Assembly (NCBI GenBank): GCA_027459505.1
Contig: DAIDIE010000035.1
Location: 1 to 64,000 of the forward strand
Reading direction: 5' to 3'
From: Acidobacteriota bacterium
GTDB taxonomy: Bacteria; Acidobacteriota; Terriglobia; Terriglobales; SCQP01
Length of the DNA: 64,000 nucleotides
Under the pieces are notes generated by a model. The model had not been told where the DNA came from, ran no database searches, and saw only the letters and a program-made list of their open reading frames with translations. Below, piece by piece: positions 34,654-43,114 of this stretch (position 1 is the stretch's first letter; every line of letters starts with the position of its first letter). The position numbers and the translations under genes were made by a program.

Positions 34654-35197
34654 GGCAGTCCAGCGCCTGGCGTTCATTCGCAAAGACCTCCGCATTCCAG
34701 CCGCGCTCCCGCGCGGTTTCCACGAATAAAGGGATGTCGTCGAAGTAGAGGATCTCGCCTGGCGCACAGACGGCTTTGGTTTCCACATCGCGATAGATCG
34801 CGGCTGCCGGTTTGCAGGCGCCCACCTCATAGGAGAGCGTATGGAAATCGAGCTGGTCGAGCCAAGGCAGGCGGGTGCGCAAGAAGTGGTAGTGATTCTG
34901 GTTGGTATTGGAAAGCAGGCCGACGCGATAGCGTTGGCGCAAGGCCGAGATCACTGCCGGCTGGATAAGGGGATTGAGGTCGAAGATGGAACAAAACCAT
35001 TGCTGAAACTGGCCGGCGGGCTGACGCAGTAAGGCACAGGCTTGCGGCTGAAACTGCTCCCAGGTGAGCTGGCCGATTTCATACTGCGCGGACAGTTGAA
35101 AGAACTGGTCGCGGCAGTGCGCCATGTGCGGCTCGAGATCGCGCCAATCGAAATGGACGAGGGTGCGGCCGAGGTCAAAGACAATGGTCTGAATGGG
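34607..35197 (-). CDS. HAD superfamily hydrolase (subfamily IA, YihX-like)
   Basis: A 196-aa phosphatase-like protein. Motif I is FDLGRTLVHFDW: the nucleophile Asp is present, but the second Asp of the usual DxD is Gly, as in YihX-type HAD proteins. Motif II is LLSNTNQ, motif III includes the Lys in CKPAAAIYR, and motif IV is YFDDIPLF. The cap is small. YihX acts on glucose-1-phosphate in E. coli; the substrate here is inferred only. I start at Met 35197, which begins directly before the first strand; a Met six codons upstream is possible. It overlaps the previous gene tail to tail by 47 bases. Confidence 0.85.
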   Translation of the reverse strand, partial: PIQTIVFDLGRTLVHFDWRDLEPHMAHCRDQFFQLSAQYEIGQLTWEQFQPQACALLRQPAGQFQQWFCSIFDLNPLIQPAVISALRQRYRVGLLSNTNQNHYHFLRTRLPWLDQLDFHTLSYEVGACKPAAAIYRDVETKAVCAPGEILYFDDIPLFVETARERGWNAEVFANERQALDCLRNYGVVLDPLLTRS

Positions 35198-35220
35198 CAT
35201 GCGGCAAGCGGGCAAACGCC

Positions 35221-35246
35221 AAGAGCCGGCCCGGAGGCCGGCTCTT
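35221..35246. terminator. Hairpin between the small zinc-ribbon gene and the HAD gene
   Basis: Perfect 10-bp stem AAGAGCCGGC (35221-35230) and GCCGGCTCTT (35237-35246), loop CCGGAG. Both flanking genes are on the minus strand, so it lies between them. There is no strong T tract on the minus strand, so attenuation or RNA processing is as likely as full termination. Confidence 0.5.
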
Positions 35247-35279
35247 GAGCAAGATCTGGGCTACTCGGAGGACGAGGCG

Positions 35280-35504
35280 CTAGGCTGCGCGCCGGCCCTT
35301 CGAGTTGGGTTGATCGGTATCGGGCAGAAGTTCGAGCACGTAGCCAGCGTCGAGAGAAGCATGGCAACGGCTGCACTTTTGACCCGGCATGACTTTAAGA
35401 CGAGAACGTCCGAGGCGTACTTCGGGCAGGGCCAAGCCCTCCACGGTGCGGGTACACATCGGGCAATGAATCTTCGCTTTCAATCCATCCATCACTGCCG
35501 ACAT
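35280..35504 (-). CDS. Small zinc-ribbon protein
   Basis: A 74-aa protein with two Cys pairs, CPMC near the start and CSRC later, spaced to hold one zinc ion (ribbon-like). Between and after them are short strands (AGYVLELLPD). No enzyme motif is seen; a role in binding nucleic acid or protein, or as a zinc-stabilised adaptor, is inference. The start is fixed by a perfect AGGAGG on the minus strand at 35518-35513, eight bases before ATG 35504; an upstream GTG at 35513 would overlap that site. The hairpin at 35221-35246 follows. Confidence 0.7.
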   Translation of the reverse strand: MSAVMDGLKAKIHCPMCTRTVEGLALPEVRLGRSRLKVMPGQKCSRCHASLDAGYVLELLPDTDQPNSKGRRAA

Positions 35505-35512
35505 ACGGCTCA

Positions 35513-35518
35513 CCTCCT
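35513..35518 (-). promoter_or_regulatory. Strong ribosome-binding site of the zinc-ribbon gene
   Basis: AGGAGG read on the minus strand, eight bases before ATG at 35504. It decides the start: the in-frame GTG at 35513 lies inside it. Confidence 0.85.
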
Positions 35519-35951
35519 TTCGCGATATAAGCGCCCTCTAACGCCCTGGGCCAGGGATGATTGCTAAACCAACCGGTACTGCACTATGAACCACGACGCT
35601 CAGGCCTGTTTGGACGCAGACCTGACCGGAAAAGTTTCCGAAGTTGCAAAACAAATTTCGGCTATGTTCCGGGGTCCGAATGAACTTGCCAAGCCTAAAA
35701 CCCTGAAGAAGAGCAGGCTTGGAAGCAAAACGGAAACGCATCATAACGCGTTTCCAGAGGGAATTTCAAGGCCTTAGGCCCAGTTTTTGTGCAACCGACT
35801 GACGTTACTGGCCAGATTCCCCCAGAAGCCTACTGGGGTGGCAGAAGCGTTGAATCGAGTGGATTTAACATACCGGACGGTCGGGAGCCGCCCCGTGGTC
35901 GAGAAAGGTGGCACAGCCGTCAACCCGGCCAAGTTGGGCTAGCATGCGGCT
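35519..35951. other. Intergenic region with an operator-like inverted repeat
   Basis: Between the divergent zinc-ribbon and acyl-CoA dehydrogenase genes. It contains a perfect 8-bp inverted repeat GGAAACGC (35732-35739) and GCGTTTCC (35748-35755) with an 8-base gap, about 200 bases before the dehydrogenase start. This could be a regulator's operator or a small hairpin. A 63-codon frame at 35586-35777 has no ribosome site and no recognisable motif, so I do not call it. Confidence 0.4.
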
Positions 35952-37148
35952 ATGCAGCCAAGTACGCAGCCAGCCAGAAATCAAACCCCCGCGCCGTTGG
36001 TCCGCAGTGAGGAAGAACAGCTTCTCGCTAGCGCTGTGGCGGAAATGGCGAAGCACCATTTGCTGCCACGCGTGCGCGCAATGGATGAGGCGGAACAGTT
36101 TGACCCGGAACTGCTGCAAACCTTCTTTGCGCAGGGCCTGATGGGAATTGCGTGGCCGCCTGATCTGGGCGGAGCGGGGGGGAGCTTCTTTGACTCCGTG
36201 GTGGTGGTTGAAGAACTTTCTCGTGTGGACGCTGCCGCGGGCGTCATTGTCGATGTTCAAAACACGCTTTTGAATAACGCCCTGCTGCGTTGGGGAACGG
36301 AGGCGCAAAAGCAGCGCTACGGTCCTTTGCTGAGCCGGGAATGGCTGGGGGCCTATGCGCTTTCAGAGGCCCAGGCCGGCAGTGACGCGTTTGCTCTGCA
36401 AACGACCGCGCAGGCGCTGCCCGGAGGCCGCTATGTTTTGAACGGGCACAAGTTGTGGATTACCAACGCGCGCGAGGCGCAGCTATTTATTGTTTTCGCC
36501 ACGCTGGATGCCAGCCGTGGCTATCGCGGGGTAACCGCGTTTCTGGTGGAAAAGGGGCAGGACGGATTCCAGGTGGGGCGCAAGGAAGAAAAGCTGGGCA
36601 TACGGGCATCGTCTACTTGCGAATTGCTGCTTGACCGCTGTGAAGTAGGGCCGGAACAACTGCTGGGTGAGCCGGGCAAGGGCTACAAGATTGCAATTGA
36701 AACGCTCAACGAGGGGCGCATCGGCATTGGCGCGCAGATGCTGGGTATCGCCGAAGGCGCTCTCGGCGCGGCAAACAGCTACGTGCGAGAACGCAAACAG
36801 TTTGGGAAGGCGTTGACCGAGTTTCAGGCGGTGCAGTTCCAACTGGCCGAACTGCACATTCAAGTGGAAGCCGCCCGTCTGATGGTCTATAACGCCGCCC
36901 GGCTGCGGGATGCGGCGCTGCCCTTTGTAAAGGAGGCGGCCATGGCCAAATGGTTCTCCGCGAGAGTGGCCGAGCGGGTCGCCTCGGCGGCGGTGGAACT
37001 GTTGGGCGGCAATGGGTACGTGCGCGATTATCCGGTGGAGAAGTTCTATCGCGACGCGAAGATTGGGGCCATTTATGAGGGCACCAGCAACATGCAGTTG
37101 CAGACGATTGCGAAGCTGGTATTGCAGGGTAGCGGCAAAGCCGAATAA
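35952..37148 (+). CDS. Acyl-CoA dehydrogenase
   Basis: Catalyses FAD-dependent alpha,beta-desaturation of an acyl-CoA. The 398-aa protein has the all-helical N-domain, the beta middle domain (YALSEAQAGSDAFAL, LWITNAREAQLF) and the helical C-domain (YVRERKQFGKALTEFQAVQFQLA). The catalytic base Glu sits in IYEGTSNMQLQT, the position of short/branched-chain types, and the FAD-binding VELLGGNGYVRDYPVEKFYRDAK is present. Chain-length preference is unknown. No beta-oxidation partner is adjacent. Confidence 0.93.
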   Translation: MQPSTQPARNQTPAPLVRSEEEQLLASAVAEMAKHHLLPRVRAMDEAEQFDPELLQTFFAQGLMGIAWPPDLGGAGGSFFDSVVVVEELSRVDAAAGVIVDVQNTLLNNALLRWGTEAQKQRYGPLLSREWLGAYALSEAQAGSDAFALQTTAQALPGGRYVLNGHKLWITNAREAQLFIVFATLDASRGYRGVTAFLVEKGQDGFQVGRKEEKLGIRASSTCELLLDRCEVGPEQLLGEPGKGYKIAIETLNEGRIGIGAQMLGIAEGALGAANSYVRERKQFGKALTEFQAVQFQLAELHIQVEAARLMVYNAARLRDAALPFVKEAAMAKWFSARVAERVASAAVELLGGNGYVRDYPVEKFYRDAKIGAIYEGTSNMQLQTIAKLVLQGSGKAE

Positions 37149-37195
37149 CCCGGCGATTGAAGGATGACGCGCCTGGATTGGGGCGATGCGTGGAT

Positions 37196-37409
37196 GGCGG
37201 CACGGCCGCTTTTATTCCACCCGCTTCGGTGTCCGGCCCCACCCCAAGCCGCGCGGCGCGGCTTGGAGGCCCTGGCCGAAGCTCACGGATGGTGGCCGCG
37301 CATTACTAGTCGCCAGCGGCGCGGGACCTAAACGGCAACCCCGAACCTTTGCTACTACTTCGGCCTGCGATTTCGAACTCGAAAGCAGTTCGACTCGGCC
37401 CTGGCTCGT
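37196..37409. repeat. Dispersed repeat R1, copy B (inverted relative to copy A)
   Basis: Matches copy A in reverse orientation. This copy has a perfect palindromic insert absent from A, CCAAGCCGCGC (37244-37254) and GCGCGGCTTGG (37256-37266), between GGTGTCCGGCC and CTGGCCGAAGC. It fills most of 37149-37460, which has no supported gene; a GTG start at 37461 follows it by about 50 bases. Copies A and B face each other across 33.9-37.2 kb, but no transposase lies between them. Confidence 0.85.
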
Positions 37410-37460
37410 CTGGCGGCGGGCAAAGCCATCCTTTGCCGCTCGCGGCGAGTCCAAGCAGAG

Positions 37461-38447
37461 GTGGCAGGGCAGGGAACCAGGGAAGCGCGCTGGAGTGTGC
37501 ACGAGAGCAGTGATCTCCAGCCAATACAATCGCTGTGGGAAGCGGCGGCGGGGGCGCCGGGCGCCAGCATCTTCCAGCGCTTTGAGCTGAATCAACGTTG
37601 GTTGCAAGTCTTTGCGGCGCGAGTCCGGCCGCGAATCCTGTTTGGCAGCAGTTCGCAGGGGCCCTGGGTGGCGCCGTTGGCGCAGGACGACGCTGGGCGA
37701 TGGCAGTTTTTGGGCGCTGGTCTATTCGACTACTGCGATCTGCTTGGCTGGCCGGATCCGCAGACGCAGCACCAGCTGGCGGCCTGGCTCGGCGGCCAAT
37801 CAGCGTTTTTTGTCCAGGGAGTACGGCAGGATACGCCCTACGCCGCGTTCTGGGACGAGTTCAACGTCCGCCAACATTACTTCAGCGCCGCGCCTTTCCT
37901 TGCGAATATCGAAACGGCCGAGATGCTGGACGCACGCCATCCCAAGGCGGCAAAACGCTGGCGCGCGGCCGTGCGCAAAGGTGCGTGCCTAGACCGGGTT
38001 GTCGAACCGGAGCGGCGCATGCGGCTGCTGCAATGGATCCTGAAACAAAAGCAATCCCGGATGCAGGCGCTCGGGCAGGTAAACGTGCTGCAAAACGATG
38101 AACAGCATTGGCTGGAGCAGATGGTGGTGCGTCACCCCGAGATATGCGAACTTTGGGAGCTCGGCCAAGGCGAAAATACCGGTCAGCGCACGCTGGCCGG
38201 TTTCCTCACATGGCGCCAGGAGAGGCCGCAACCGCTGCGCTATGGATACACGCTGTCGTTTGATCCGCACGAGGGGCGCGAGTCGCCCGGCCTTCTGTTG
38301 CTGTACCACGTGCTGCGGCGGACGTTGGAGGAGGGCGCCAGCTTCGACTTTTTGACGGGGGAACAGGATTTCAAGCTGCGCCTGGCCACCTCGCGCCGCC
38401 GGCTATACCAGCTACACTGGAATGAGAGCCGGGAGCAAGCGGCCTGA
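37461..38447 (+). CDS. CelD/BcsL-like acetyltransferase-type protein
   Basis: A 328-aa protein of the GNAT-like fold. The C-terminal half resembles Acetyltransf_6 / CelD-type proteins of polysaccharide operons: WRAAVRKGACL, LLLYHVLRRTLEEGA and the closing FDFLTGEQDFKLRLATS. No signal peptide. Acyl transfer to a sugar or amino acid is inferred from the family; the substrate is unknown. It starts at GTG 37461, about 50 bases after repeat R1-B, and lies 11 bases before the CpsB-like gene, so the two are probably one operon for capsule or exopolysaccharide. Confidence 0.75.
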   Translation: MAGQGTREARWSVHESSDLQPIQSLWEAAAGAPGASIFQRFELNQRWLQVFAARVRPRILFGSSSQGPWVAPLAQDDAGRWQFLGAGLFDYCDLLGWPDPQTQHQLAAWLGGQSAFFVQGVRQDTPYAAFWDEFNVRQHYFSAAPFLANIETAEMLDARHPKAAKRWRAAVRKGACLDRVVEPERRMRLLQWILKQKQSRMQALGQVNVLQNDEQHWLEQMVVRHPEICELWELGQGENTGQRTLAGFLTWRQERPQPLRYGYTLSFDPHEGRESPGLLLLYHVLRRTLEEGASFDFLTGEQDFKLRLATSRRRLYQLHWNESREQAA

Positions 38448-38458
38448 GCGGAGCCGAG

Positions 38459-39271
38459 ATGAAGATTGATGTGCAACAGGAAAACGGATTCGGCAATGTG
38501 GATGTGCATTGCCACATCCTGCCGGGGCTGGACGACGGTCCGAAAGAAATGGAGCGTTCCATTGCCATGGCGGAGATGGCCGCGGCCGATGGAACGACTC
38601 ATATTGTTGCCACCCCGCACTCCAATTTTCAATTCGCCTATGATCCCGAGCGCATCGCCAGCCTGCGCGAGCAGTTGCAGTTGGCCGCGGGCGCGCAGCC
38701 GCAGATTTTAATTGGCTGCGACTTCCATTTGTCTTACGAGAATATACAGGATGCCCTCAAGAACCCTCGCAAGTACTCGCTGAACGGTTCGCGTTACCTG
38801 CTGGTCGAGTTTCCGGAGCTGTTTAATACCGATGCCATGGCGTCTGTGCTGCAACAGCTTCTGAACGCGGGGCTGGTTCCAGTGCTGACGCATCCGGAAC
38901 GCAATCCGGTGTTTCAACAGCACCGGGATCTGGCGGCACGCTACATCCGCATGGGTTGCGTATTGCAGATTACGGCCAACTCGCTGACCGGAGATTTCGG
39001 AAAGATTGCCGAGAAGATGTGCTTCGAGTTGCTGGATCGCGATCTGGTCCATCTGGTCGCCTCAGACGGTCATGCCACGAAGAGGCGCCCGCCGCTGCTC
39101 TCTGCCGCGCGCGCTCTGGTTGTTGACCGGCGGGGGGAAGAGACGGCCGCTTACCTTTGCAGCGGCAATCCGGCAGCGATGATTCTGGATGCTGAGCTGC
39201 CCTATGCTCCGCGCCCAGAGCTACGCAGGAAGCGCGGGTTCTGGTCGTTTCTGCAGACCAGTGCTCGCTAG
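38459..39271 (+). CDS. CpsB/CapC-like PHP-domain tyrosine-protein phosphatase
   Basis: A 270-aa PHP-family metal-dependent phosphatase like CpsB/YwqE, which removes phosphate from the Tyr cluster of bacterial tyrosine kinases that control polysaccharide chain length. The PHP metal ligands are visible: VDVHCHILPGLDDGP (His17, His19), IVATPHSN, LTHPERNP, and VASDGHATKRRPP. A GCGGAG SD sits between the previous stop and ATG 38459. The partner tyrosine kinase is not in the window. Coupling with the CelD-like gene supports a polysaccharide role. Confidence 0.88.
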   Translation: MKIDVQQENGFGNVDVHCHILPGLDDGPKEMERSIAMAEMAAADGTTHIVATPHSNFQFAYDPERIASLREQLQLAAGAQPQILIGCDFHLSYENIQDALKNPRKYSLNGSRYLLVEFPELFNTDAMASVLQQLLNAGLVPVLTHPERNPVFQQHRDLAARYIRMGCVLQITANSLTGDFGKIAEKMCFELLDRDLVHLVASDGHATKRRPPLLSAARALVVDRRGEETAAYLCSGNPAAMILDAELPYAPRPELRRKRGFWSFLQTSAR

Positions 39272-39494
39272 CAGCAAAGCTTTGCAGTATGCAGAGCGGT
39301 CTTTGGGCCACATCCGTCTCCAGCCGTGCTCGCCGCAATCCCCTGCCATCCCCGGCGCAGGGTCTGGCATCTAGTCCTGAACAACCGCCACCCGGCAATT
39401 TTGTAACCACGTTCCTGTCCGAGAAGCTCGATCGAGAATTTCGTTTGAGCGGGTGGGAATGGAGGCGGTCCTAAAAACAGGAGACTCTCACACC

Positions 39495-40214
39495 ATGAAT
39501 CGACACAAGATATTGGCCCTGATTCTCACGCTGTTCGCATGGGCCGCTTGGGCCGGCGCGCAGACGAGCGCTGGGACGACCGATCAGAATAATCCCAACG
39601 CGAGCGCCAGCGCGACTGCTACGACGGGCGGGCAAAGCACCAGCGGACAGAACACCACGGGCACCGGCACGGATCAAACCGGCGCCACAGCGACCGGCAA
39701 TCCGGCTGGGCAGTCCAGCACAACGGGCACTGCGGACCAGAGCCAGACCGGCACGGCGACCGGGCAGACGGGCGCCGCCCAGACTGGCACCGGCAGCTCG
39801 GCCACCGGTACCGACAACACTGGCGCCGCAGCCACACAGCCTGGCCAGAACGCGGGCGCCGCTACCGATCAAACTGGCAACGCCGCCACTCCGCCGGCTG
39901 ATCAAGGCACGGCGGGCGCCAACCAGAGCAGCGGTTCGGCAACTATGCCTTCTGATCAGGATCAGAATGCTGGCGCGGCCGCTACCACTCCATCCGACCA
40001 GAATGCGGGCGCGACCGCCGGCACGACCGATCAGGGTGCGGCGAACCAAAATGCCAACCCCACTGGTGCGGCTAACCAATCCAGTGGCGCCGCCGCCACC
40101 TCTGGCAATCAAAGTGGCCGTATGCCGGCCACCGGTTCGCCGCTTGGACTGCTGGTCCTGCTCGGTGCTGGCGCCACCAGTGCCGGTGCGTTCCTGCGCA
40201 AGCGCCGCTCCTAA
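39495..40214 (+). CDS. Exported Thr/Gln/Ala-rich low-complexity protein with LPxTG-like tail
   Basis: A 239-aa protein with a signal peptide (KILALILTLFAWAAWAGA), then a disordered Ala/Thr/Gln/Asn/Ser/Gly stretch built of short TDQ- and GAA-type repeats without hydrophobic core. The C-terminus is a three-part sorting-like signal: MPATGS, a hydrophobic segment (LGLLVLLGAGATSAGAF) and the basic RKRRS end. It reads as an LPxTG-type or exosortase-like anchor in a Gram-negative context; no sortase is in the window. ATG 39495 is preceded by AGGAG. A bidirectional terminator follows. Confidence 0.75.
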   Translation: MNRHKILALILTLFAWAAWAGAQTSAGTTDQNNPNASASATATTGGQSTSGQNTTGTGTDQTGATATGNPAGQSSTTGTADQSQTGTATGQTGAAQTGTGSSATGTDNTGAAATQPGQNAGAATDQTGNAATPPADQGTAGANQSSGSATMPSDQDQNAGAAATTPSDQNAGATAGTTDQGAANQNANPTGAANQSSGAAATSGNQSGRMPATGSPLGLLVLLGAGATSAGAFLRKRRS

Positions 40215-40240
40215 CAGGGCTTGAACATCAAGCCAGCCAA

Positions 40241-40266
40241 AGCCCCGGTCTCGGCCGGGGCTTTTT
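40241..40266. terminator. Bidirectional terminator between convergent genes
   Basis: Stem AGCCCCGG (40241-40248) and CCGGGGCT (40255-40262), loop TCTCGG, with five T after it (40262-40266) and an A-rich left flank. It lies between the surface-protein gene and the convergent APC permease gene. Confidence 0.9.
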
Positions 40267-40282
40267 CTTTATGGGTCGTTAC

Positions 40283-41635
40283 TTAGTGGGCGAAGCGGCG
40301 TACACCATAGAGCAGCGGCCCGGTTGCCAGCAGCGCGATCGCCAGGGTAGCCGCAAAAAGTTGCCCGCCAAGGGACAGTACCAGGGTTAAGACCGGTACA
40401 GTGAACGGAATGATCGAAAACAGCAGCAGCCCTTTCCCATTCAAGCCAACACGGAAGGGGCGTTCGGTCGCAGCATGCGTGCGGCGAAAGCGCATCAGGG
40501 CCACAAATTCCAGGCTCAACGCCGCCGCGTAGAGCAGGGTGTCGACAATCAGCAAATGCCCGAACGTCAAGAAGGCAAACGCACTATAGAGAGCCGTGCA
40601 GAACAGCAGCGCGACCACCGGCGTTCCGCGCCGGTTTTCGCGTTCCAGCATCCCAGGCAGGAAACCGTCACGCGCGAGGGCGGCCGGCAGGGGTAAGACG
40701 TAGATGATCTGGCCGGTGTACTGCGCCCAGATGCTAAGAAAACCGGCCAGCGACATCAAGAGCACCAGCCAATGCCCCAGCATCGGGCCCGCGGCCAGTC
40801 CCGCAAGCCGCACGAAATAGCCGGCCACCCAATGACGTTGAATCGGATCAACGCGCAGCCCCGCGGCGATGGGGATCAGGTAGCCGAGAAACACCACAAC
40901 GAGGCCAAGCAGCAGTGCGCGCGGATAATTTTTGCCGGGGTCCTTAACCTGCGGAGCGAAGGTGGCCACGTTGTCCCAGCCGGTGTAGTTCCATAACAGG
41001 GCGGCCATTGCGACGGCGAGTCCGCTCCAGCCGGGCGAGGACGCCCGAGTTGGAGCGGCAACTGCAGCGCCGTGGCGAAAGGCGAGCATTGAAAACAGCA
41101 GGAAGGCGGCGAGGATGACGCTCATCAGCAACATGGAGCTTTGTGCGACCGCCTTGCCGCCAAACCAGTTCACCAGCGCGCCGGACCAGAGGAACGACAG
41201 GATGAAGGCGAGTTTCCAGCCCGTTTCAAGCGGGTATCCGAACCAGTTGAGAAAGAGCTGGTCGACCAGGGCCGCGGCCAGGACCGGATAGATGGCCATG
41301 TCAATGCAGGTGAAGACCCAACTCCACCAGCCTTCGAGGAAGCCCAAAAACGGCCCACAGCTCAACCGCACCCAGGCGTAATAGCCGCCAGCCAGGGGAA
41401 ACATGGAGGCAAGTTCGCCAACCATCAGGGCGACCGGCAACGACCAGGCCAGCGGGACCAAAACAAGCAGTATCAGCGCCCAATGCGCGCCCACGGCCCC
41501 CACCACTTCCTCCAGTCCGAAAGCGCCGCCGCTCACGGTGAAAAAAATCAGTGCAACCAGTCCAAGCAGGCCAATGCGGCCCGCCTGGAGCGGATGCCGC
41601 TTGGTGGATTCTGGAGGAGGAGCTAGAGCCGCCAT
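40283..41635 (-). CDS. APC superfamily amino acid permease
   Basis: A 450-aa inner-membrane transporter with about twelve helices, probably an amino-acid/proton symporter or antiporter. Family features: the first helix break FFTVSGGAFGLEEVV, then MVGELASMFPLAGGYYAWV and WNYTGWDNVATFAPQVKDPGKNYPRAL, all typical of the APC/LeuT-like fold. Substrate cannot be read from sequence. The gene is transcribed away from repeat fragment R1-D and toward the surface-protein gene. Confidence 0.9.
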   Translation of the reverse strand: MAALAPPPESTKRHPLQAGRIGLLGLVALIFFTVSGGAFGLEEVVGAVGAHWALILLVLVPLAWSLPVALMVGELASMFPLAGGYYAWVRLSCGPFLGFLEGWWSWVFTCIDMAIYPVLAAALVDQLFLNWFGYPLETGWKLAFILSFLWSGALVNWFGGKAVAQSSMLLMSVILAAFLLFSMLAFRHGAAVAAPTRASSPGWSGLAVAMAALLWNYTGWDNVATFAPQVKDPGKNYPRALLLGLVVVFLGYLIPIAAGLRVDPIQRHWVAGYFVRLAGLAAGPMLGHWLVLLMSLAGFLSIWAQYTGQIIYVLPLPAALARDGFLPGMLERENRRGTPVVALLFCTALYSAFAFLTFGHLLIVDTLLYAAALSLEFVALMRFRRTHAATERPFRVGLNGKGLLLFSIIPFTVPVLTLVLSLGGQLFAATLAIALLATGPLLYGVRRFAH

Positions 41636-41670
41636 AGTTGGTTCTTCAATAGCATCGCTTTCCGTGCCAT

Positions 41671-41718
41671 CGGCACGGCCGCTTTTATTCCACTGCTTCG
41701 TCGACCGGCCGAAGCTGA
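41671..41718. repeat. Dispersed repeat R1, short fragment D
   Basis: CGGCACGGCCGCTTTTATTC and GACCGGCCGAAGCTGAAG match the end of R1 copy B near 37199-37285 with deletions. It lies between the permease and the dehydrogenase genes, on the same side as copy B. Confidence 0.65.
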
Positions 41719-41835
41719 AGGAGGGAGCTTCAAAGTAGCATGCTTGGCCGGTGTCGAGTGCCCTCGCTCACTCGACGTGGCGCTCTGGCCGTTGGCAGCG
41801 TTGACACCGGGCTTGGCCGAAATCAAGCTCAAGCT

Positions 41836-42849
41836 ATGAGAGTCGTCGTGGCGCCCGTCGCATTTTCCTATGAACTCTGGGATTGGCCGAACTGGGCCAC
41901 CGAGGCGATCCGCAGCAGTTTCCCGCAACTGGAGGTAATGGAGTTGCCGCCGGCGGGCGTGCGCGACCATGCACCGCTGAATGGAAACTCACGAGAGGTG
42001 CTGGGGGCGGCGGAGGTAATGGTCGCCTGGCGGCTGTCTCCCGAGCAGCTCGCCGCCGCGCCCGCTCTGCAATGGGTACACTGTCCTTCCGCGGGAGTCC
42101 ATCAACTGCTGATCCCCGAGCTCGTGCAACGCGGAATCAAAGTCACCAATGGACGGCGCGTGCATGGGGCGGCGGTGGCGGAGCACGCGCTGGCGCTGAT
42201 GCTGGCGCTGACACGAAGCCTGCCGTTGTGCATGCGGGCGCAGCAGGCGCACGACTGGATACAGGCCACCCTCTGGGCGGATGAGCGCCGTCCGACCGAG
42301 TTGGCCGGAACAACCGCGGTTCTGGTTGGAGTGGGCGAGATTGGCGGTCAATTGGCCACCCGGCTGGCGGCTTTGGGCGTACACGTGATTGGGGTGCGGG
42401 AGCATCCGGAACGCTGTACCCCGGGCTGTGCGGAGGTGTACAGCAGCAGCGACCTGGCCAATTTACTGCCACGCGCTGACTTTGTGGTGCTTGCCTTGCC
42501 GGTCACCTCCGGTACCCGCCAGATCCTGGGAGAGGAGGAGATCGCGCGCATCAAGCCGGGCGGTTGTGTCATTAACGTTGGGCGTGGCGCGCTGCTGGAT
42601 CAGCAGGCGCTGTTGGAGGCTCTGCATAGCGGACACTTGCGAGGCGCCGCGCTGGATGTGTTTGCCAGGGAGCCGCTGCCGGCCGATTCTCCGCTGTGGG
42701 ATTGTCCATCGCTGCTGATCACGCCTCACATTGGTTCGGCAACCCCGCATTCCTGGGAGCGGCAGATTCAGGTGCTGCGCGACAACATGCGGCGCTTTCT
42801 GGAAGGGGCGCCGTTGCTCTACGCTGTCGATCCGCGACTGGGTTATTGA
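41836..42849 (+). CDS. D-2-hydroxyacid dehydrogenase (NAD-dependent)
   Basis: A 337-aa oxidoreductase of the D-isomer-specific 2-hydroxyacid dehydrogenase family. The NAD site is GVGEIGGQL, the catalytic Arg is in INVGRGALLD, Glu in FAREPLPADSPLW and the His in LLITPHIGSAT. This matches the Arg-Glu-His set of glyoxylate/hydroxypyruvate or phosphoglycerate dehydrogenases, but the substrate is not clear and there is no ACT domain. The start is Met 41836, before VVVAPVAFSYE; the upstream extension to 41740 would cross repeat sequence. R1-D precedes it and R2 copy 2 follows. Confidence 0.88.
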   Translation: MRVVVAPVAFSYELWDWPNWATEAIRSSFPQLEVMELPPAGVRDHAPLNGNSREVLGAAEVMVAWRLSPEQLAAAPALQWVHCPSAGVHQLLIPELVQRGIKVTNGRRVHGAAVAEHALALMLALTRSLPLCMRAQQAHDWIQATLWADERRPTELAGTTAVLVGVGEIGGQLATRLAALGVHVIGVREHPERCTPGCAEVYSSSDLANLLPRADFVVLALPVTSGTRQILGEEEIARIKPGGCVINVGRGALLDQQALLEALHSGHLRGAALDVFAREPLPADSPLWDCPSLLITPHIGSATPHSWERQIQVLRDNMRRFLEGAPLLYAVDPRLGY

Positions 42850-42903
42850 AGGCCACGCTGCTGTGGCCGCGGGACCGGACCAGATTCCGCGGCTTGGCTC
42901 CCT

Positions 42904-42982
42904 GCGGCTTCACGGGCTCACTGGAGAACGTGCCAGCGGCCCACGGGAGCGGGCGGTCTGAAAGAGACGAGGCCGTGCCTCG
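42904..42982. repeat. Dispersed intergenic repeat R2, copy 2 (short)
   Basis: Carries the R2 core CTCACTGGAGAACGTGCCAG (from 42917) and the end block GACGAGGCCGTGCCTCG, but lacks the left GGAGCGAGCC and GGGCCGCGAAATTC blocks. It lies between the 2-hydroxyacid dehydrogenase and ArgD-like genes. Confidence 0.75.
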
Positions 42983-43114
42983 CGCCTTCGGCGCAATGCT
43001 TCAGGTTGAATCTCCTCTCGCAATCCTCACTTGAAAATCAGTGCAACGGGATTGGCATGCTAACCTAAAATTTTTCCATAGCGGTCTCGCGCAGGTCGCG
43101 GAGGGGAGGAACTT

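Noticed and set aside
35586-35777. 63-codon frame in the zinc-ribbon / acyl-CoA dehydrogenase gap
   Set aside because: No ribosome site, no motif; kept only as intergenic sequence.
33571-37409. A composite transposon bounded by R1 copies A and B
   Set aside because: No transposase, no target duplication seen, and the genes between are ordinary chromosomal ones.
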